A stretch of 64,000 nt of DNA, from contig NZ_CANLFS010000003.1 in the NCBI RefSeq assembly GCF_947490095.1, positions 62,001 through 126,000 on the forward strand. Direction: 5' to 3'. The DNA comes from an uncultured Halomonas sp. (GTDB lineage: Bacteria; Pseudomonadota; Gammaproteobacteria; Pseudomonadales; Halomonadaceae). The notes beneath the pieces are model-generated. The model had not been told where the DNA came from. It worked only from the letters and a program-made list of their open reading frames with translations, and did not search any database. Below are positions 56,260 through 64,000 of the stretch, in pieces (the stretch's first letter is position 1; each line of letters starts with the position of its first letter). A program made the position numbers and the translations under genes.

Positions 56260-57120
56260 TCATCTCAGCCGCCAGCACCCGGCCAGGATACGCACCTTGT
56301 CCGCGGCCAGGTTATCGCGCAGGTTGCGCCCCATGGTCGGGAAGCGCTCGCCGAAGATCATTCCCGGCCCGGGCAGTGCCGGGCCGCGGGGCGGCTCGTC
56401 CGCCTCCCGGCGACTATGTTTCTGCCGCCAGGCCAGGGCTTCGCGGGTGACATCCTCCCATGCCACAAGCTCGAATCCTGCTTCGTCCAGACGCCTCTCC
56501 AGGTCCGCCCGGGTCTGCAGATGACTCTCCGCCGGCGTGCTGGCCCAGGGCACCGGCAGCGCCAGGGGCCCTGGGTTGTCACCGGCTACCACCTCATGGA
56601 GTAACACCCGCCCGCCGGGCACCAGCAGCCGGCGCCACTCCGCCAGCACCTGTGCCACGTCGGGCATGTTCATCAGCGCATGCTGGCACCACACCGTCTC
56701 GAAGGAAGCATCGGGCAACGGCGTACGGGCGGCATCCGCACACAGAAAGCGCGTCTTCTTGCCGAGTCCGGTGGCATCGCTCAGCCAGGCGGCCACCTCG
56801 ACGAAGGACGCGGTAATATCCACGCCGAGCGCCTGGCAACTGAACTCATCGGCCAGCAGGCGGCTGGCCCCTCCGGTGCCGCAGCCCACATCCAGCACCC
56901 GCATCTCCGGCCGTAACGCCCCGAGTGTCGCCAGGGTGCGGCTGGCCGCGCGCCCTCCCAGATGCAGCTGGTCGATGCCGGCGATTTCATCCAGGGTGAG
57001 CCGGTCCGGGTCGCGGCCGGTCGCTCGATAGGCATCACGCAGGCGTAGCGTCAGGCTTCCTTCCCCACGGTCGGCAAGGGCATCATAGTGGGTACTGAGT
57101 CGACGACTGTGTTCCTTCAT
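56260..57120 (-). CDS. Class I SAM-dependent methyltransferase
   Basis: This 286-residue protein has the SAM-binding motif I VLDVGCGTGGASRLLA at residues 75-90, an acidic residue after beta-2 (GVDITASF), and the post-motif PLPDASFETVWCQHALMNMPDVAQVLAEWRRLLVPGGRVLLHEVVAG. The opening YDALADRGEG...IDQLHLGGRAAS resembles small-molecule N-methyltransferases of the sarcosine/dimethylglycine group, but this is not decisive. GGAGAAGCGCC precedes the ATG. Substrate unknown. Confidence 0.85.
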   Translation of the reverse strand: MKEHSRRLSTHYDALADRGEGSLTLRLRDAYRATGRDPDRLTLDEIAGIDQLHLGGRAASRTLATLGALRPEMRVLDVGCGTGGASRLLADEFSCQALGVDITASFVEVAAWLSDATGLGKKTRFLCADAARTPLPDASFETVWCQHALMNMPDVAQVLAEWRRLLVPGGRVLLHEVVAGDNPGPLALPVPWASTPAESHLQTRADLERRLDEAGFELVAWEDVTREALAWRQKHSRREADEPPRGPALPGPGMIFGERFPTMGRNLRDNLAADKVRILAGCWRLR

Positions 57121-57237
57121 GGCGCTTCTCCTGGCAATCGGTAGCCTGACAACCGGCAGTGGGCCAGTCTAGATCGCCGCCACGCCCCCTCCCATGCGGC
57201 GAAGGTCACAGTCGCCAAGATCATCAAAGGAGTCTCC

Positions 57238-57789
57238 ATGCCCCATCCTGCCTTGCCGACCACTCTGGGTGCTGCCCTGCTGCTGGCCGGCTGTACCGGA
57301 CTGCCCAAGGGCACCGAACCGGTCACGGACTTCGAACTCGATCGTTACCTGGGCAAATGGTACGAAATTGCTCGCCTCGACCACTCCTTCGAGCGAGGCA
57401 TGGAGTGCGTCACCGCCGACTACTCACTGCGCGATGACGACGGAGTCCGTGTGCTCAACCGTGGCGTCAAGCTCGACGATAACGAGGTCGAAGAGGCCGA
57501 GGGCCGCGCCTACTTCATCGGTGATGAGGACGTGGGCCGCCTCAAGGTCAGCTTCTTCGGCCCCTTCTATGGTGGCTACAACGTGATCGCCCTCGATGAT
57601 GACTACCGCTGGTCACTGGTCGCCGGACCCGACCGGGATTATCTCTGGATCCTGTCTCGCACCACCCAGCTGGATGAGGCCGTTCGCCGGGATCTGGTCG
57701 CCCAGGCGCGGGGGCTGGACTTCCCGGTGGACGAGCTGATTTGGGTCGACCAGGGCCAGGCCTGCGATACCTGGCGACAGGAGGGATAG
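57238..57789 (+). CDS. blc: Outer-membrane lipocalin lipoprotein
   Basis: This bacterial lipocalin of 183 residues has a lipobox LLAGC, with the acylated cysteine at about residue 19, then the lipocalin GxW motif YLGKWYEIARLDHSFERGMECVTADYSL, and the later DYLWILSRT. Blc-type proteins bind lysophospholipids or fatty acids at the outer membrane. AAAGGAG precedes the ATG. It is followed by astE after only 4 bp, so the two are probably co-transcribed. Confidence 0.92.
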   Translation: MPHPALPTTLGAALLLAGCTGLPKGTEPVTDFELDRYLGKWYEIARLDHSFERGMECVTADYSLRDDDGVRVLNRGVKLDDNEVEEAEGRAYFIGDEDVGRLKVSFFGPFYGGYNVIALDDDYRWSLVAGPDRDYLWILSRTTQLDEAVRRDLVAQARGLDFPVDELIWVDQGQACDTWRQEG

Positions 57790-57793
57790 CATC

Positions 57794-58780
57794 ATGCTCG
57801 AGACATGGCTGACACACAGCATCGACGGGGCCGAGTTCCCGACACAGGGCCCGCTTCCCGGAGGCCAGTTCCACCGTCGGGGTGACGGCCTGCTGGAACT
57901 GCTGCCCGACCAGCCCGGCCCCGCCGCCCACGCCTGCGTGATCTCGGTCGGGATTCATGGCAACGAGACGGCGCCCATGGAGCTTCTGGATGCGCTGTTG
58001 AAGCAGCTGGCGGCGGGGGGGCTGAGACTCGGTGCGCCCCTGCTGGTGATCCTGGGCAGCCCGCCGGCCACTCGCCAGGGCACTCGCTTTATCAACACCA
58101 ATCTCAACCGGCTCTTTCGCCGTGGCATGGACGCCCCCGGCATGGAGCCGGAGCGTGCCCGCCAACTGATGGCGGCGGTCGATGCCTTCTTTACTCGTCA
58201 TGCCGGCCTGCCCCGCCTGCATTATGACCTGCATACCGCCATCCGGAAGAGTCGCTTCCCACGCTTCGTGGTCAGCCCCTGGAGCGAAACCACTGCCGTC
58301 GAGGCCAACCAGTGGCAGTGGCTGGCCGGGGCGGCCATTCAGGCGGTGCTGCACCAACACTGCCACAGCTGGACCTTCTCCCACTACAGCAAGCATTACC
58401 ATGATGCCCAGGCCTTTACCCTGGAGCTGGGTCGCGCCCTGCCCTTCGGCCATAACGACCTGGCGCCCCTGGCCCCCATGGAACGACTGCTGCAAGCCCT
58501 GCTGGAGGGCCGTGAACCCAATATCGCTCCTCCCGACCGAATGGTATTCTTTCGCGTCGAGCAGGAGTTGCTCCGCCATAGCAAGGACTTCCGGCTGACC
58601 TTCGCCGATGACACCCCCAACTTCAGCGAATTTGCACCGGGCACCCTGCTCGCCGAGGATAGCCAGCAGGGTGAAACCCGCGTCGGCGATGCGCCTCTGT
58701 CGGTGGTCTTCCCCAATGCCGCGGTGGAGGTCGGGGCCCGTGCCGCCCTGCTCGCCAGTCCGACGCCACCGCCCGGCTGA
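57794..58780 (+). CDS. astE: Succinylglutamate desuccinylase
   Basis: This zinc hydrolase splits N-succinylglutamate to glutamate and succinate, the last step of the arginine succinyltransferase pathway. The 328-residue protein has zinc ligands His55 and Glu58 (GIHGNETAP) and His147 (DLHTAI), and catalytic Glu211 (FTLELGR). The other ast genes are not in the window. It is followed by a polar amino-acid ABC transporter, which suggests arginine or ornithine as its cargo, similar to the aot genes next to ast genes in Pseudomonas. Confidence 0.93.
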   Translation: MLETWLTHSIDGAEFPTQGPLPGGQFHRRGDGLLELLPDQPGPAAHACVISVGIHGNETAPMELLDALLKQLAAGGLRLGAPLLVILGSPPATRQGTRFINTNLNRLFRRGMDAPGMEPERARQLMAAVDAFFTRHAGLPRLHYDLHTAIRKSRFPRFVVSPWSETTAVEANQWQWLAGAAIQAVLHQHCHSWTFSHYSKHYHDAQAFTLELGRALPFGHNDLAPLAPMERLLQALLEGREPNIAPPDRMVFFRVEQELLRHSKDFRLTFADDTPNFSEFAPGTLLAEDSQQGETRVGDAPLSVVFPNAAVEVGARAALLASPTPPPG

Positions 58781-58945
58781 TGGGCTGCGTGGCACCGGGC
58801 CACCGGATGCCAGGAAAACCTTATAACAACGATAAACAGGAGGTAGAATCTTGCCCCTTTGCCAACTCACCACCGCCCCGTGCCGAGGTCGGCAGAGTAT
58901 GTCCTGCCGATACGCCGTGCGACACGCCTGAACGGAGCCCGACCC

Positions 58946-59716
58946 ATGGCCGAAACCCCGATTCCGCTGGAAGTGCGCAACATCACCAAGCGCTTCGGCG
59001 ATACCGACGTCCTCAAGGGGCTGTCGCTCGAGGCCCGCAAGGGCGACGTCATCACCCTGATCGGCGCCTCCGGCTCCGGCAAGAGCACCTTCCTGCGCTG
59101 CATGAACCTGCTCGAACAACCCGACGCGGGCGAGCTGTTCGTCCACGGCGAGGCGATTCGCTTCAAGGAGACCAAGCACGGCCGCGAGCCGGCCGACTGG
59201 AATCAGGTCGTGCGCATGCGCGCCCGCCTCTCCATGGTCTTCCAGAACTTCAATCTCTGGGCCCATATGACCCTGCTGGAGAACATCATCGAGGCACCGG
59301 TGCACGTGCTCGGCAAGCCGAAGAAAGAGGCCATCGAGCAGGCCCATTCGCTGCTCGAGCGGGTCGGCCTGACCGAGCGCGCCAACGCCTATCCAGCCCA
59401 GATGTCCGGCGGCCAGCAGCAGCGCGGCGCCATCGCCCGGGCGCTGGCCATGGACCCCGACGTCATGCTGTTCGACGAGCCCACCTCCGCCCTGGACCCC
59501 GAGCTGGTAGGAGATGTGCTCAGGGTCATGCGCGGCCTCGCCGACGAGGGCCGCACCATGATCCTGGTGACCCACGAAATGGCCTTCGCCCGGGACGTCT
59601 CCAGCGAAGTGATCTATCTGCATCAGGGAGTGATCGAGGAATCCGGCCCGCCCAAGGCCGTGTTCGACAACCCGCGCTCGGAACGCCTGAAGCAGTTCCT
59701 GGCCCCCAAGCACTGA
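58946..59716 (+). CDS. Polar amino-acid ABC transporter ATPase (HisP/AotP type)
   Basis: This is the ATPase subunit for basic amino-acid import. The ATG at 58946 ([10 protein letters not shown]) follows CGGAG and gives 256 residues; a longer frame starts at 58859 but adds an Arg-rich segment. Features include Walker A GASGSGKS at 40-47, the long HisP-type loop [31 protein letters not shown], the signature [16 protein letters not shown] and Walker [15 protein letters not shown]. It precedes the two permease genes. Confidence 0.93.
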   Translation: MAETPIPLEVRNITKRFGDTDVLKGLSLEARKGDVITLIGASGSGKSTFLRCMNLLEQPDAGELFVHGEAIRFKETKHGREPADWNQVVRMRARLSMVFQNFNLWAHMTLLENIIEAPVHVLGKPKKEAIEQAHSLLERVGLTERANAYPAQMSGGQQQRGAIARALAMDPDVMLFDEPTSALDPELVGDVLRVMRGLADEGRTMILVTHEMAFARDVSSEVIYLHQGVIEESGPPKAVFDNPRSERLKQFLAPKH

Positions 59717-59738
59717 GCCGGCCCACGAGGTAAGCCCC

Positions 59739-60443
59739 ATGATCAATCTTCACGGCTATGGCCCCCGACTGCTTGAGGGTGCGCTGATCACCGTCGAACT
59801 GGCGGTGCTGTCGCTGGCCCTGGCCATCGTCCTGGGCCTGATTACCGCCAGTGCCAAGATGTCACGCAGCCGTACGGCCCATGCCATCGGCACCCTCTAC
59901 ACCACCATCATCCGCGGCGTGCCCGACCTGGTGCTGATGATGCTGTTGTTCTTCGGCGGCCAGATCGGCATCAACGCCATCACCGACCAGTTCTATGCGC
60001 ATTTCGGCTGGGACATCTTCATCAACGTCAACGAGTTCGTGGCGGGCGTGGCCACCATCGGCCTGATCTTCGGCGCCTACATGGGCGAGACCTTCCGCGG
60101 CGCCTTCCTGGCGGTGGAGAACGGACAGATCGAGGCCGGCCGCGCCTACGGCATGGGCCCCTGGCTGGTGTTCCGGCGCATCCGCTTTCCGCAGATGATG
60201 CGCCACGCCATTCCCGGGCTCTCCAACAACTGGATGGTCCTGCTCAAGACCACCGCCCTGGTCTCGGTGATCGGGCTATCCGATATGGTGCGCGTGGCCG
60301 CGGAGGCCTCCAAGGCGACTCGCGAACCCTTCACCTTCATGCTTATCGTCGCGGCGGTCTACCTGCTGATCGCCAGCGTCTCCGAGTGGGCCTTCGCCCG
60401 CCTGCAGAAGCGCTATGACGTCGGCTTCGAGGAGGTCAAGTGA
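59739..60443 (+). CDS. Polar amino-acid ABC transporter permease (HisQ/AotQ type)
   Basis: This 234-residue inner-membrane subunit has five predicted segments. The N-terminal LLEGALITVELAVLSLALAIVLGLITASAKMS and RGVPDLVLMMLLFFGGQIGIN are typical of the group. The EAA loop is GQIEAGRAYGMGPWLVFRRIRFPQMMRHAIPGLSNNWMVLLK. Its stop shares one base with the next permease start (TGATG at 60441-60445), so the two are coupled. Confidence 0.93.
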   Translation: MINLHGYGPRLLEGALITVELAVLSLALAIVLGLITASAKMSRSRTAHAIGTLYTTIIRGVPDLVLMMLLFFGGQIGINAITDQFYAHFGWDIFINVNEFVAGVATIGLIFGAYMGETFRGAFLAVENGQIEAGRAYGMGPWLVFRRIRFPQMMRHAIPGLSNNWMVLLKTTALVSVIGLSDMVRVAAEASKATREPFTFMLIVAAVYLLIASVSEWAFARLQKRYDVGFEEVK

Positions 60444-61174
60444 TGGAAGCACTGACAAGCCAGCTCGAAGCCCTGCTGGCCGACAACAGCATCTTCACCC
60501 TGCAGACCCTCGGCTACTACGGCGAGGGCCTGGTCACCACCGTGCAGCTGGTATTCCTGTCGCTGGTGATAGGTCTCGTGGCGGCTGTACCGCTGGCCAT
60601 CGGCCGCGGCTCACGGCATCGCTGGATCAACCTGCCGATCTTTCTCTACTGCTATGTCTTTCGCGGCACGCCGCTGCTGGTGCAGCTCTATCTGATCTAC
60701 TACGGGGTCGTGTTCATCGAAGGCATCCAGGATACCTGGCTGTGGGCCATCCTCGAGAAGCCCTTCGTGCCGGCACTGATCGCCTTCACCCTCAATACCG
60801 CGGCCTACACCACCGAAATCTTCCGCGGCGCCATCAAGGCCACGCCCCGGGGTGAAATCGAAGCGGCGCGTGCCTACGGCATGTCCCATCGCCTCATGCT
60901 GCGCCGGATCGTGCTCCCCAGCGCCTTTCGCCGCGCCCTGCCCGCCTACGGCAACGAGGTGATCTTCATGCTCCATGCCAGTGCCATCGCCAGCGTGGTC
61001 ACCATCATGGACCTCACCGGGGCGGCACGCTTTGTCTATGCACGCTTCTACGCCCCCTTCGACGCCTTCCTGTTCGTGGCGGCCATCTATCTCTGCCTGA
61101 CCTTCACCGTCCTGTTTCTTTTCCGCTACCTGGAGCGTCGGCTACTCGCTCACCTCAGGCCGGCGGGAGGCTGA
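60443..61174 (+). CDS. Polar amino-acid ABC transporter permease (HisM/AotM type)
   Basis: This is the second membrane subunit of the basic amino-acid importer, with 243 residues from the ATG at 60443. The sequence has YCYVFRGTPLLVQLYLIYYGVVF and the EAA loop GEIEAARAYGMSHRLMLRRIVLPSAFRRALPAYGNEVIFMLHASA. It overlaps the preceding gene by one base. A 7-bp inverted repeat (61195-61201 with 61220-61226) lies between it and the binding-protein gene and may trim message levels. Confidence 0.93.
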   Translation: MEALTSQLEALLADNSIFTLQTLGYYGEGLVTTVQLVFLSLVIGLVAAVPLAIGRGSRHRWINLPIFLYCYVFRGTPLLVQLYLIYYGVVFIEGIQDTWLWAILEKPFVPALIAFTLNTAAYTTEIFRGAIKATPRGEIEAARAYGMSHRLMLRRIVLPSAFRRALPAYGNEVIFMLHASAIASVVTIMDLTGAARFVYARFYAPFDAFLFVAAIYLCLTFTVLFLFRYLERRLLAHLRPAGG

Positions 61175-61308
61175 GACAGCGTCAAACAACCGTTGGGAAC
61201 CTGCGTTTAACGGCGTGTCGGTTCCCCCTTCCGACCCACCCGGTGATCCGTTATGGTTGGTCTGTCATCACCCACAAGGTGACTCTACCAACAACACGGG
61301 GAAAACCC

Positions 61309-62076
61309 ATGAAGCTGCACAAGATCCTGAGCCTCGGCGCCATCGGTGCCACCCTGGTGGCCGGCACCGCCAGCGCCGAAGTCGACGATATCCGCATCGG
61401 CGTCGATGTGCCCTACGAGCCCATGGAGTACCGCACGCCGGCCGGTGAGCTCACCGGCTTCGACATCGATCTGGGCAACGCCCTGTGTGCCGAGATCGGC
61501 ATCGACTGCGAATGGGTCGTCCAGGGCTGGGATGGCATCATCCCAGGCCTGATGGCACGCAAGTACGACGCCATCATGTCCTCGATGACCATCAACGAGC
61601 AGCGTCGCGAGCAGGTCCTGTTCTCCGAGCCCTATATCACGCCGCCGTCGGCCTGGTTCGCCCCCGCCGACGTCGAGCTCGGCACGCTCTCGGAAGAGAC
61701 GCTCGAGGGCATGACCATCGGCGTGCAGCGCGGGACCCTGCAGGACAACTACGCGACCGACATGTATGGCGACGTGGCCGACGTGAATCGCTACGCGACC
61801 GCCGACGACATGGTGCTGGACATGGACTCCGGCCGCCTGGATGCGGTATTCCTCGACTTCCCGATCGGCAAGTCCACCCTGCTCGACAGCGATGCGGGGA
61901 ACTACAAGGTGGTCGGCGAGATGATCACCGAGCCCAAGGAATACTTCGGCGAAGGCTTTGGCATGGCCTTCCGCCAGCGTGACCAGGAACTCGCCGAGGC
62001 CTTCAACGAGGCGCTGGCCGTGCTGAAGGAGAACGGCACCTACGACGAGATCCACGCCGAATACTTCGGTAAGTGA
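61309..62076 (+). CDS. Basic amino-acid binding protein (HisJ/ArgT/AotJ type)
   Basis: This periplasmic receptor for arginine, ornithine, lysine or histidine starts at the ATG at 61309 (MKLHKILSLG), after GGGGAAAA, and has 255 residues with a signal peptide ending in TASA. Features include DVPYEPMEYRTPAGELTGFDIDLGNALC, CEWVVQGWDGIIPGLMARKYDAIMSSMTIN and EQRREQVLFSEPY. The Asp-Leu-Gly and Arg positions fit amino-acid binding. It ends the ATPase-permease-permease-receptor operon. A paralogue starts at 63400. Confidence 0.93.
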   Translation: MKLHKILSLGAIGATLVAGTASAEVDDIRIGVDVPYEPMEYRTPAGELTGFDIDLGNALCAEIGIDCEWVVQGWDGIIPGLMARKYDAIMSSMTINEQRREQVLFSEPYITPPSAWFAPADVELGTLSEETLEGMTIGVQRGTLQDNYATDMYGDVADVNRYATADDMVLDMDSGRLDAVFLDFPIGKSTLLDSDAGNYKVVGEMITEPKEYFGEGFGMAFRQRDQELAEAFNEALAVLKENGTYDEIHAEYFGK

Positions 62077-62082
62077 TCGCCG

Positions 62083-62108
62083 GCGGCCCCGAGCGAGATC
62101 GGGGTCGC
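62083..62108 (+). terminator. Terminator after the binding-protein gene
   Basis: A 10-bp stem (62083-62092 with 62099-62108, one G-T pair) has a 6-base loop, followed by the pyrimidine-rich CTCCTTCCCTTCC. It lies 7 bp past the stop codon and ends the transporter operon. Confidence 0.7.
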
Positions 62109-62265
62109 CTCCTTCCCTTCCAATCGCCCCTCCTGCAGCTTGTGGCCCGGCTACCGGCCAGGCCTCGTCAGCATGTTTTAATCGTGTCATGTCGCCTAAC
62201 AGCGACCGGGAACTCCTCTCGTCAATGTGAGTCCATTGGCTCGCATCACCACAAGGGAAGTTTCG

Positions 62266-63102
62266 ATGACACGACCAGGGAACGCGGCCGCTCATACCGT
62301 AACCGACACCACGAAAAGCCAGACACGCCCCTCATCCACCTGGACCGGTTGGGGGCAATGGCTTGCCTTGATCACCATGACCATCGACCACCTTAGCCGC
62401 TATGCCGCCCCGGACAGCTGCGACCTGGGCTGGGCAAGCTCTTCCCTTGGCCGCATTGCCTTGCCCCTGTTTGCTGCTATGGTTGCCTGGCACGGGCTTT
62501 TCAACACCCGTAACCCGCTACGCTACGCCAGACGCATTCTGATGATAGGCCTAGTCGCCCAGCTTCCCTATATGCTGATGCCCAGGTCCTCCGACGCCTT
62601 GATCCTCAACATCTGCTTCACTCTTTCGCTAGGCCTGGCGGGAGGCACCTGGCTGAAGACCCTACCGGCACGTTTCGCCAACGGCACCCTCGGCAGGATA
62701 CGGCTGGCCATCGAAGGCGCCGCTGCGCTAGGCGCATGGCTGCTCGCCGGCCAGTGGGTCGAATACAGCCATATGGGCCTGCTGATGATCCCTCTGTACA
62801 TGCTGGCCATGCAGCACCTGTACTTGATCAGATCGGGGCTCGCCGAGCGACTCCAAGCCACCGCCATGGCGCTGCCTGTGCTGCTGGTGGCCGGCATGAT
62901 GAACAGCTCAGATATGGCCAAGTCGTTCACGGTCGCTACCTGCCTGATGATTCTCCTGCTAGCTGCTGGCGCTCACCGGCTCACTCCAGCCGTGCCCTTC
63001 CAGATGCCACGCTGGCTATGGCTCGGCTGGTATCCCGGGCATTTCGCTGCCATTGCCGTGTGGCTAGGGGCGAGCGGTCGACTCGCTGGAGGGTTTTTTT
63101 AA
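62266..63102 (+). CDS. TraX-family membrane protein
   Basis: This 278-residue membrane protein of the TraX family starts at the ATG at 62266 (MTRPGNAAAH), after GGGAAG; a GTG at 62227 would add 13 residues. TraX of the F plasmid acetylates pilin, but chromosomal relatives are widespread and mostly uncharacterised. Family features include LALITMTIDHLSRY near the N terminus, GRIALPLFAAMVAWHGLFNTRNPLRYARRILMIGLVAQLPYM and YSHMGLLMIPLYMLAM. There are about eight membrane segments. No conjugation gene is nearby. Confidence 0.85.
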   Translation: MTRPGNAAAHTVTDTTKSQTRPSSTWTGWGQWLALITMTIDHLSRYAAPDSCDLGWASSSLGRIALPLFAAMVAWHGLFNTRNPLRYARRILMIGLVAQLPYMLMPRSSDALILNICFTLSLGLAGGTWLKTLPARFANGTLGRIRLAIEGAAALGAWLLAGQWVEYSHMGLLMIPLYMLAMQHLYLIRSGLAERLQATAMALPVLLVAGMMNSSDMAKSFTVATCLMILLLAAGAHRLTPAVPFQMPRWLWLGWYPGHFAAIAVWLGASGRLAGGFF

Positions 63103-63156
63103 GTTTTCGCCTCAACGAGAAACACCTTGAAGGCCTGCCACAGCGGGCTGCGGTAG

Positions 63157-63310
63157 GGGCTGTTCGGCGTCTATATCGGCGCCACCGTACACGAAGTCGC
63201 CCAGGTGGTGGCCGCCGGCGAAGCGGTGGGGCCCGACGCCCTGGCCAACCGGGTCGCCACTCGCCATGACCCGCTTCGACAGCCTGTTTCGCCGTGGCGG
63301 TTTCCACTGA
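63157..63310 (+). pseudogene. Remnant of a YeiH/UPF0324-family membrane protein
   Basis: In the frame from 63157 the translation FGVYIGATVHEVAQVVAAGE (63163-63222) is the hallmark segment of the YeiH/UPF0324 putative sulfate-exporter family. It continues about ten more residues. A stop at 63154-63156 lies upstream, and the family's next segment is lost or frame-shifted: a short MTR-like continuation in another frame runs to a stop at 63308. No start codon or full gene is present, so I call it a fragment. Confidence 0.6.
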
Positions 63311-63335
63311 AAATATCGCGGCATCTCGATATAAT
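63308..63335 (+). promoter_or_regulatory. Predicted promoter of the second binding-protein gene
   Basis: A perfect TATAAT at 63330-63335 stands 16-17 bp after a weak -35 (TGAAAA at 63308-63313). The start would be near 63342, giving a leader of about 58 nt with a small hairpin (63346-63351 with 63360-63365) before the ATG at 63400. Confidence 0.5.
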
Positions 63336-63399
63336 AAAGGCATCAAACCTCTGCTCCCGGAGGTTGTTTCTGATTCCTTATTCTCCTGCGAGACTTTTC

Positions 63400-64000
63400 A
63401 TGCATCGATCGAAGCTCCTGCTGGCCGCTGCCCTGTGTGCCGGCCTCGCCACCTCATCCGCCCAGGCGGAAAGCGACGCCCCACTTCGCCTGGCCACCGA
63501 CGTGCCCTACCAGCCCTTCGAATACGCCCTGCCCGACGGCACCCTGGCCGGCTTCGACATCGAGCTGGGCAATGCGGTCTGCGCCTACCTGGAGCGGGAA
63601 TGCGAATGGGTCGTGCAAGGCTGGGACGGCTTGATTCCGGGGCTCCAGGCGCGCAAGTACGACGCCATCATGTCCGCCATGACCATCTCCGAGGTGCGTC
63701 GTCGTCAGGTCCTGTTCTCCGACACCTACTTCCAGATGCCCAGCGTCTGGGTCGCCCATCAGGGTAGCGACATCGATATCACCGACCCCGAAAGCCTCGA
63801 GGGCAAGGTGGTTGGGGTGCAAACCGCCACCCTCCAGGACAACTACGTCACCGACCTGCATGGCGACACCGTCGAGGTACGCCGCTACGCCAGCTGGGCC
63901 GATGTGGTGACCGACATGCGCACCCAGCGCCTGGACCTGGCCTTCATGGAATATCCCACCGCGCAGTCCTTCGTGGACATCGACGAAGCATCCAGCGACT
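63400..64000 (+). CDS. Second basic amino-acid binding protein, 3' end missing
   Basis: This gene runs off the window, so it has no stop here. From the ATG at 63400 the protein has a signal peptide (MHRSKLLLAAALCAGLATSSAQA) and then LRLATDVPYQPFEYALPDG, GFDIELGNAVCAYLERECEW, and VVQGWDGLIPGLQARKYDAI. The binding-fold start is the same as in the receptor at 61309, and the two look about half identical by eye. It should be another receptor for basic amino acids or opines. Whether it has its own permease genes lies beyond the window. Confidence 0.92.
   Translation, partial: MHRSKLLLAAALCAGLATSSAQAESDAPLRLATDVPYQPFEYALPDGTLAGFDIELGNAVCAYLERECEWVVQGWDGLIPGLQARKYDAIMSAMTISEVRRRQVLFSDTYFQMPSVWVAHQGSDIDITDPESLEGKVVGVQTATLQDNYVTDLHGDTVEVRRYASWADVVTDMRTQRLDLAFMEYPTAQSFVDIDEASSD

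Noticed and set aside
57548-59746. 732-residue open frame on the minus strand
   Set aside because: It covers blc, astE and the ATPase gene in antisense. These have clear motifs and ribosome-binding sites, whereas this frame has none.
62266-63102. Sign of an integrated conjugative plasmid from the TraX gene
   Set aside because: No relaxase, mating-pair or pilus genes are nearby, and chromosomal TraX-like genes are common.

Overview
The window is a gene-dense stretch of chromosome with about 63-66% GC. It most likely comes from a halophilic or marine gammaproteobacterium of the Halomonas type. This is inferred from base composition, compact operons, the gene sets (glpFKD, Pseudomonas-like gcl-hyi-glxR-ttuD-pyk, membrane urate oxidase PuuD, quaternary-amine functions) and protein style. 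No rRNA, tRNA, CRISPR array, insertion sequence or phage gene was seen.

Layout. (1) 1-4052: glycerol uptake and use (glpF cut by the window edge, glpK, glpD). (2) 4127-19485: one purine-degradation block running from urate to pyruvate. It holds a urate/xanthine permease and a Tsx-like outer-membrane channel; urate oxidase PuuD, UraH and UraD to allantoin; PuuE to allantoate; AllE and AllA to glyoxylate; then gcl, hyi, glxR, ttuD and a dedicated pyruvate kinase. A GntR/FCD regulator lies inside the block. The palindrome TTGTATACAA, or a close variant, sits in front of gcl, puuE, the regulator gene, the uraH/uraD divergent region, the permease and the porin, so a local regulon can be read from the sequence. 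The enzyme from allantoate to ureidoglycine (AllC) and enolase are not in the window. (3) 19642-27042: a glutathione S-transferase, then glycolate permease and glycolate oxidase (glcA, glcDEF, glcG), which also make glyoxylate. (4) 27221-32800: a complete Dpp/Opp-type peptide ABC transporter. (5) 32856-37935: an EamA exporter, a GNAT-nitrilase fusion, MtfA, threonine aldolase and a GNAT acetyltransferase. (6) 37997-41136: a LysR regulator, gamma-butyrobetaine hydroxylase and an orphan quaternary-amine binding protein. (7) 41220-44363: a VTT membrane protein, a GT4 glycosyltransferase and a tartrate/D-malate dehydrogenase.

(8) 44436-54701: a hydroxyproline catabolic cluster. It has a second GntR/FCD regulator, a TRAP transporter of clearly lower GC (near 45%), a semialdehyde dehydrogenase, a DapA-family deaminase, an NhaC-family transporter, a DadA-like oxidase and hydroxyproline 2-epimerase. 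(9) 54831-62076: an SH3-like secreted protein of unknown role, a methyltransferase, a lipocalin and astE, followed by a polar amino-acid ABC transporter (ATPase, two permeases, binding protein). (10) 62266-64000: a TraX-family protein, a remnant of a YeiH/UPF0324 gene, and a second binding protein paralogous to the first and cut by the window end.

The most unusual sequence signals are: a terminator with a competing hairpin just ahead of ttuD; the multi-site GntR regulon with an extra IclR-type palindrome at gcl; short tandem repeats in the leaders of puuE and uraD; a 25-bp palindrome near the GST gene; and the low-GC TRAP insert.
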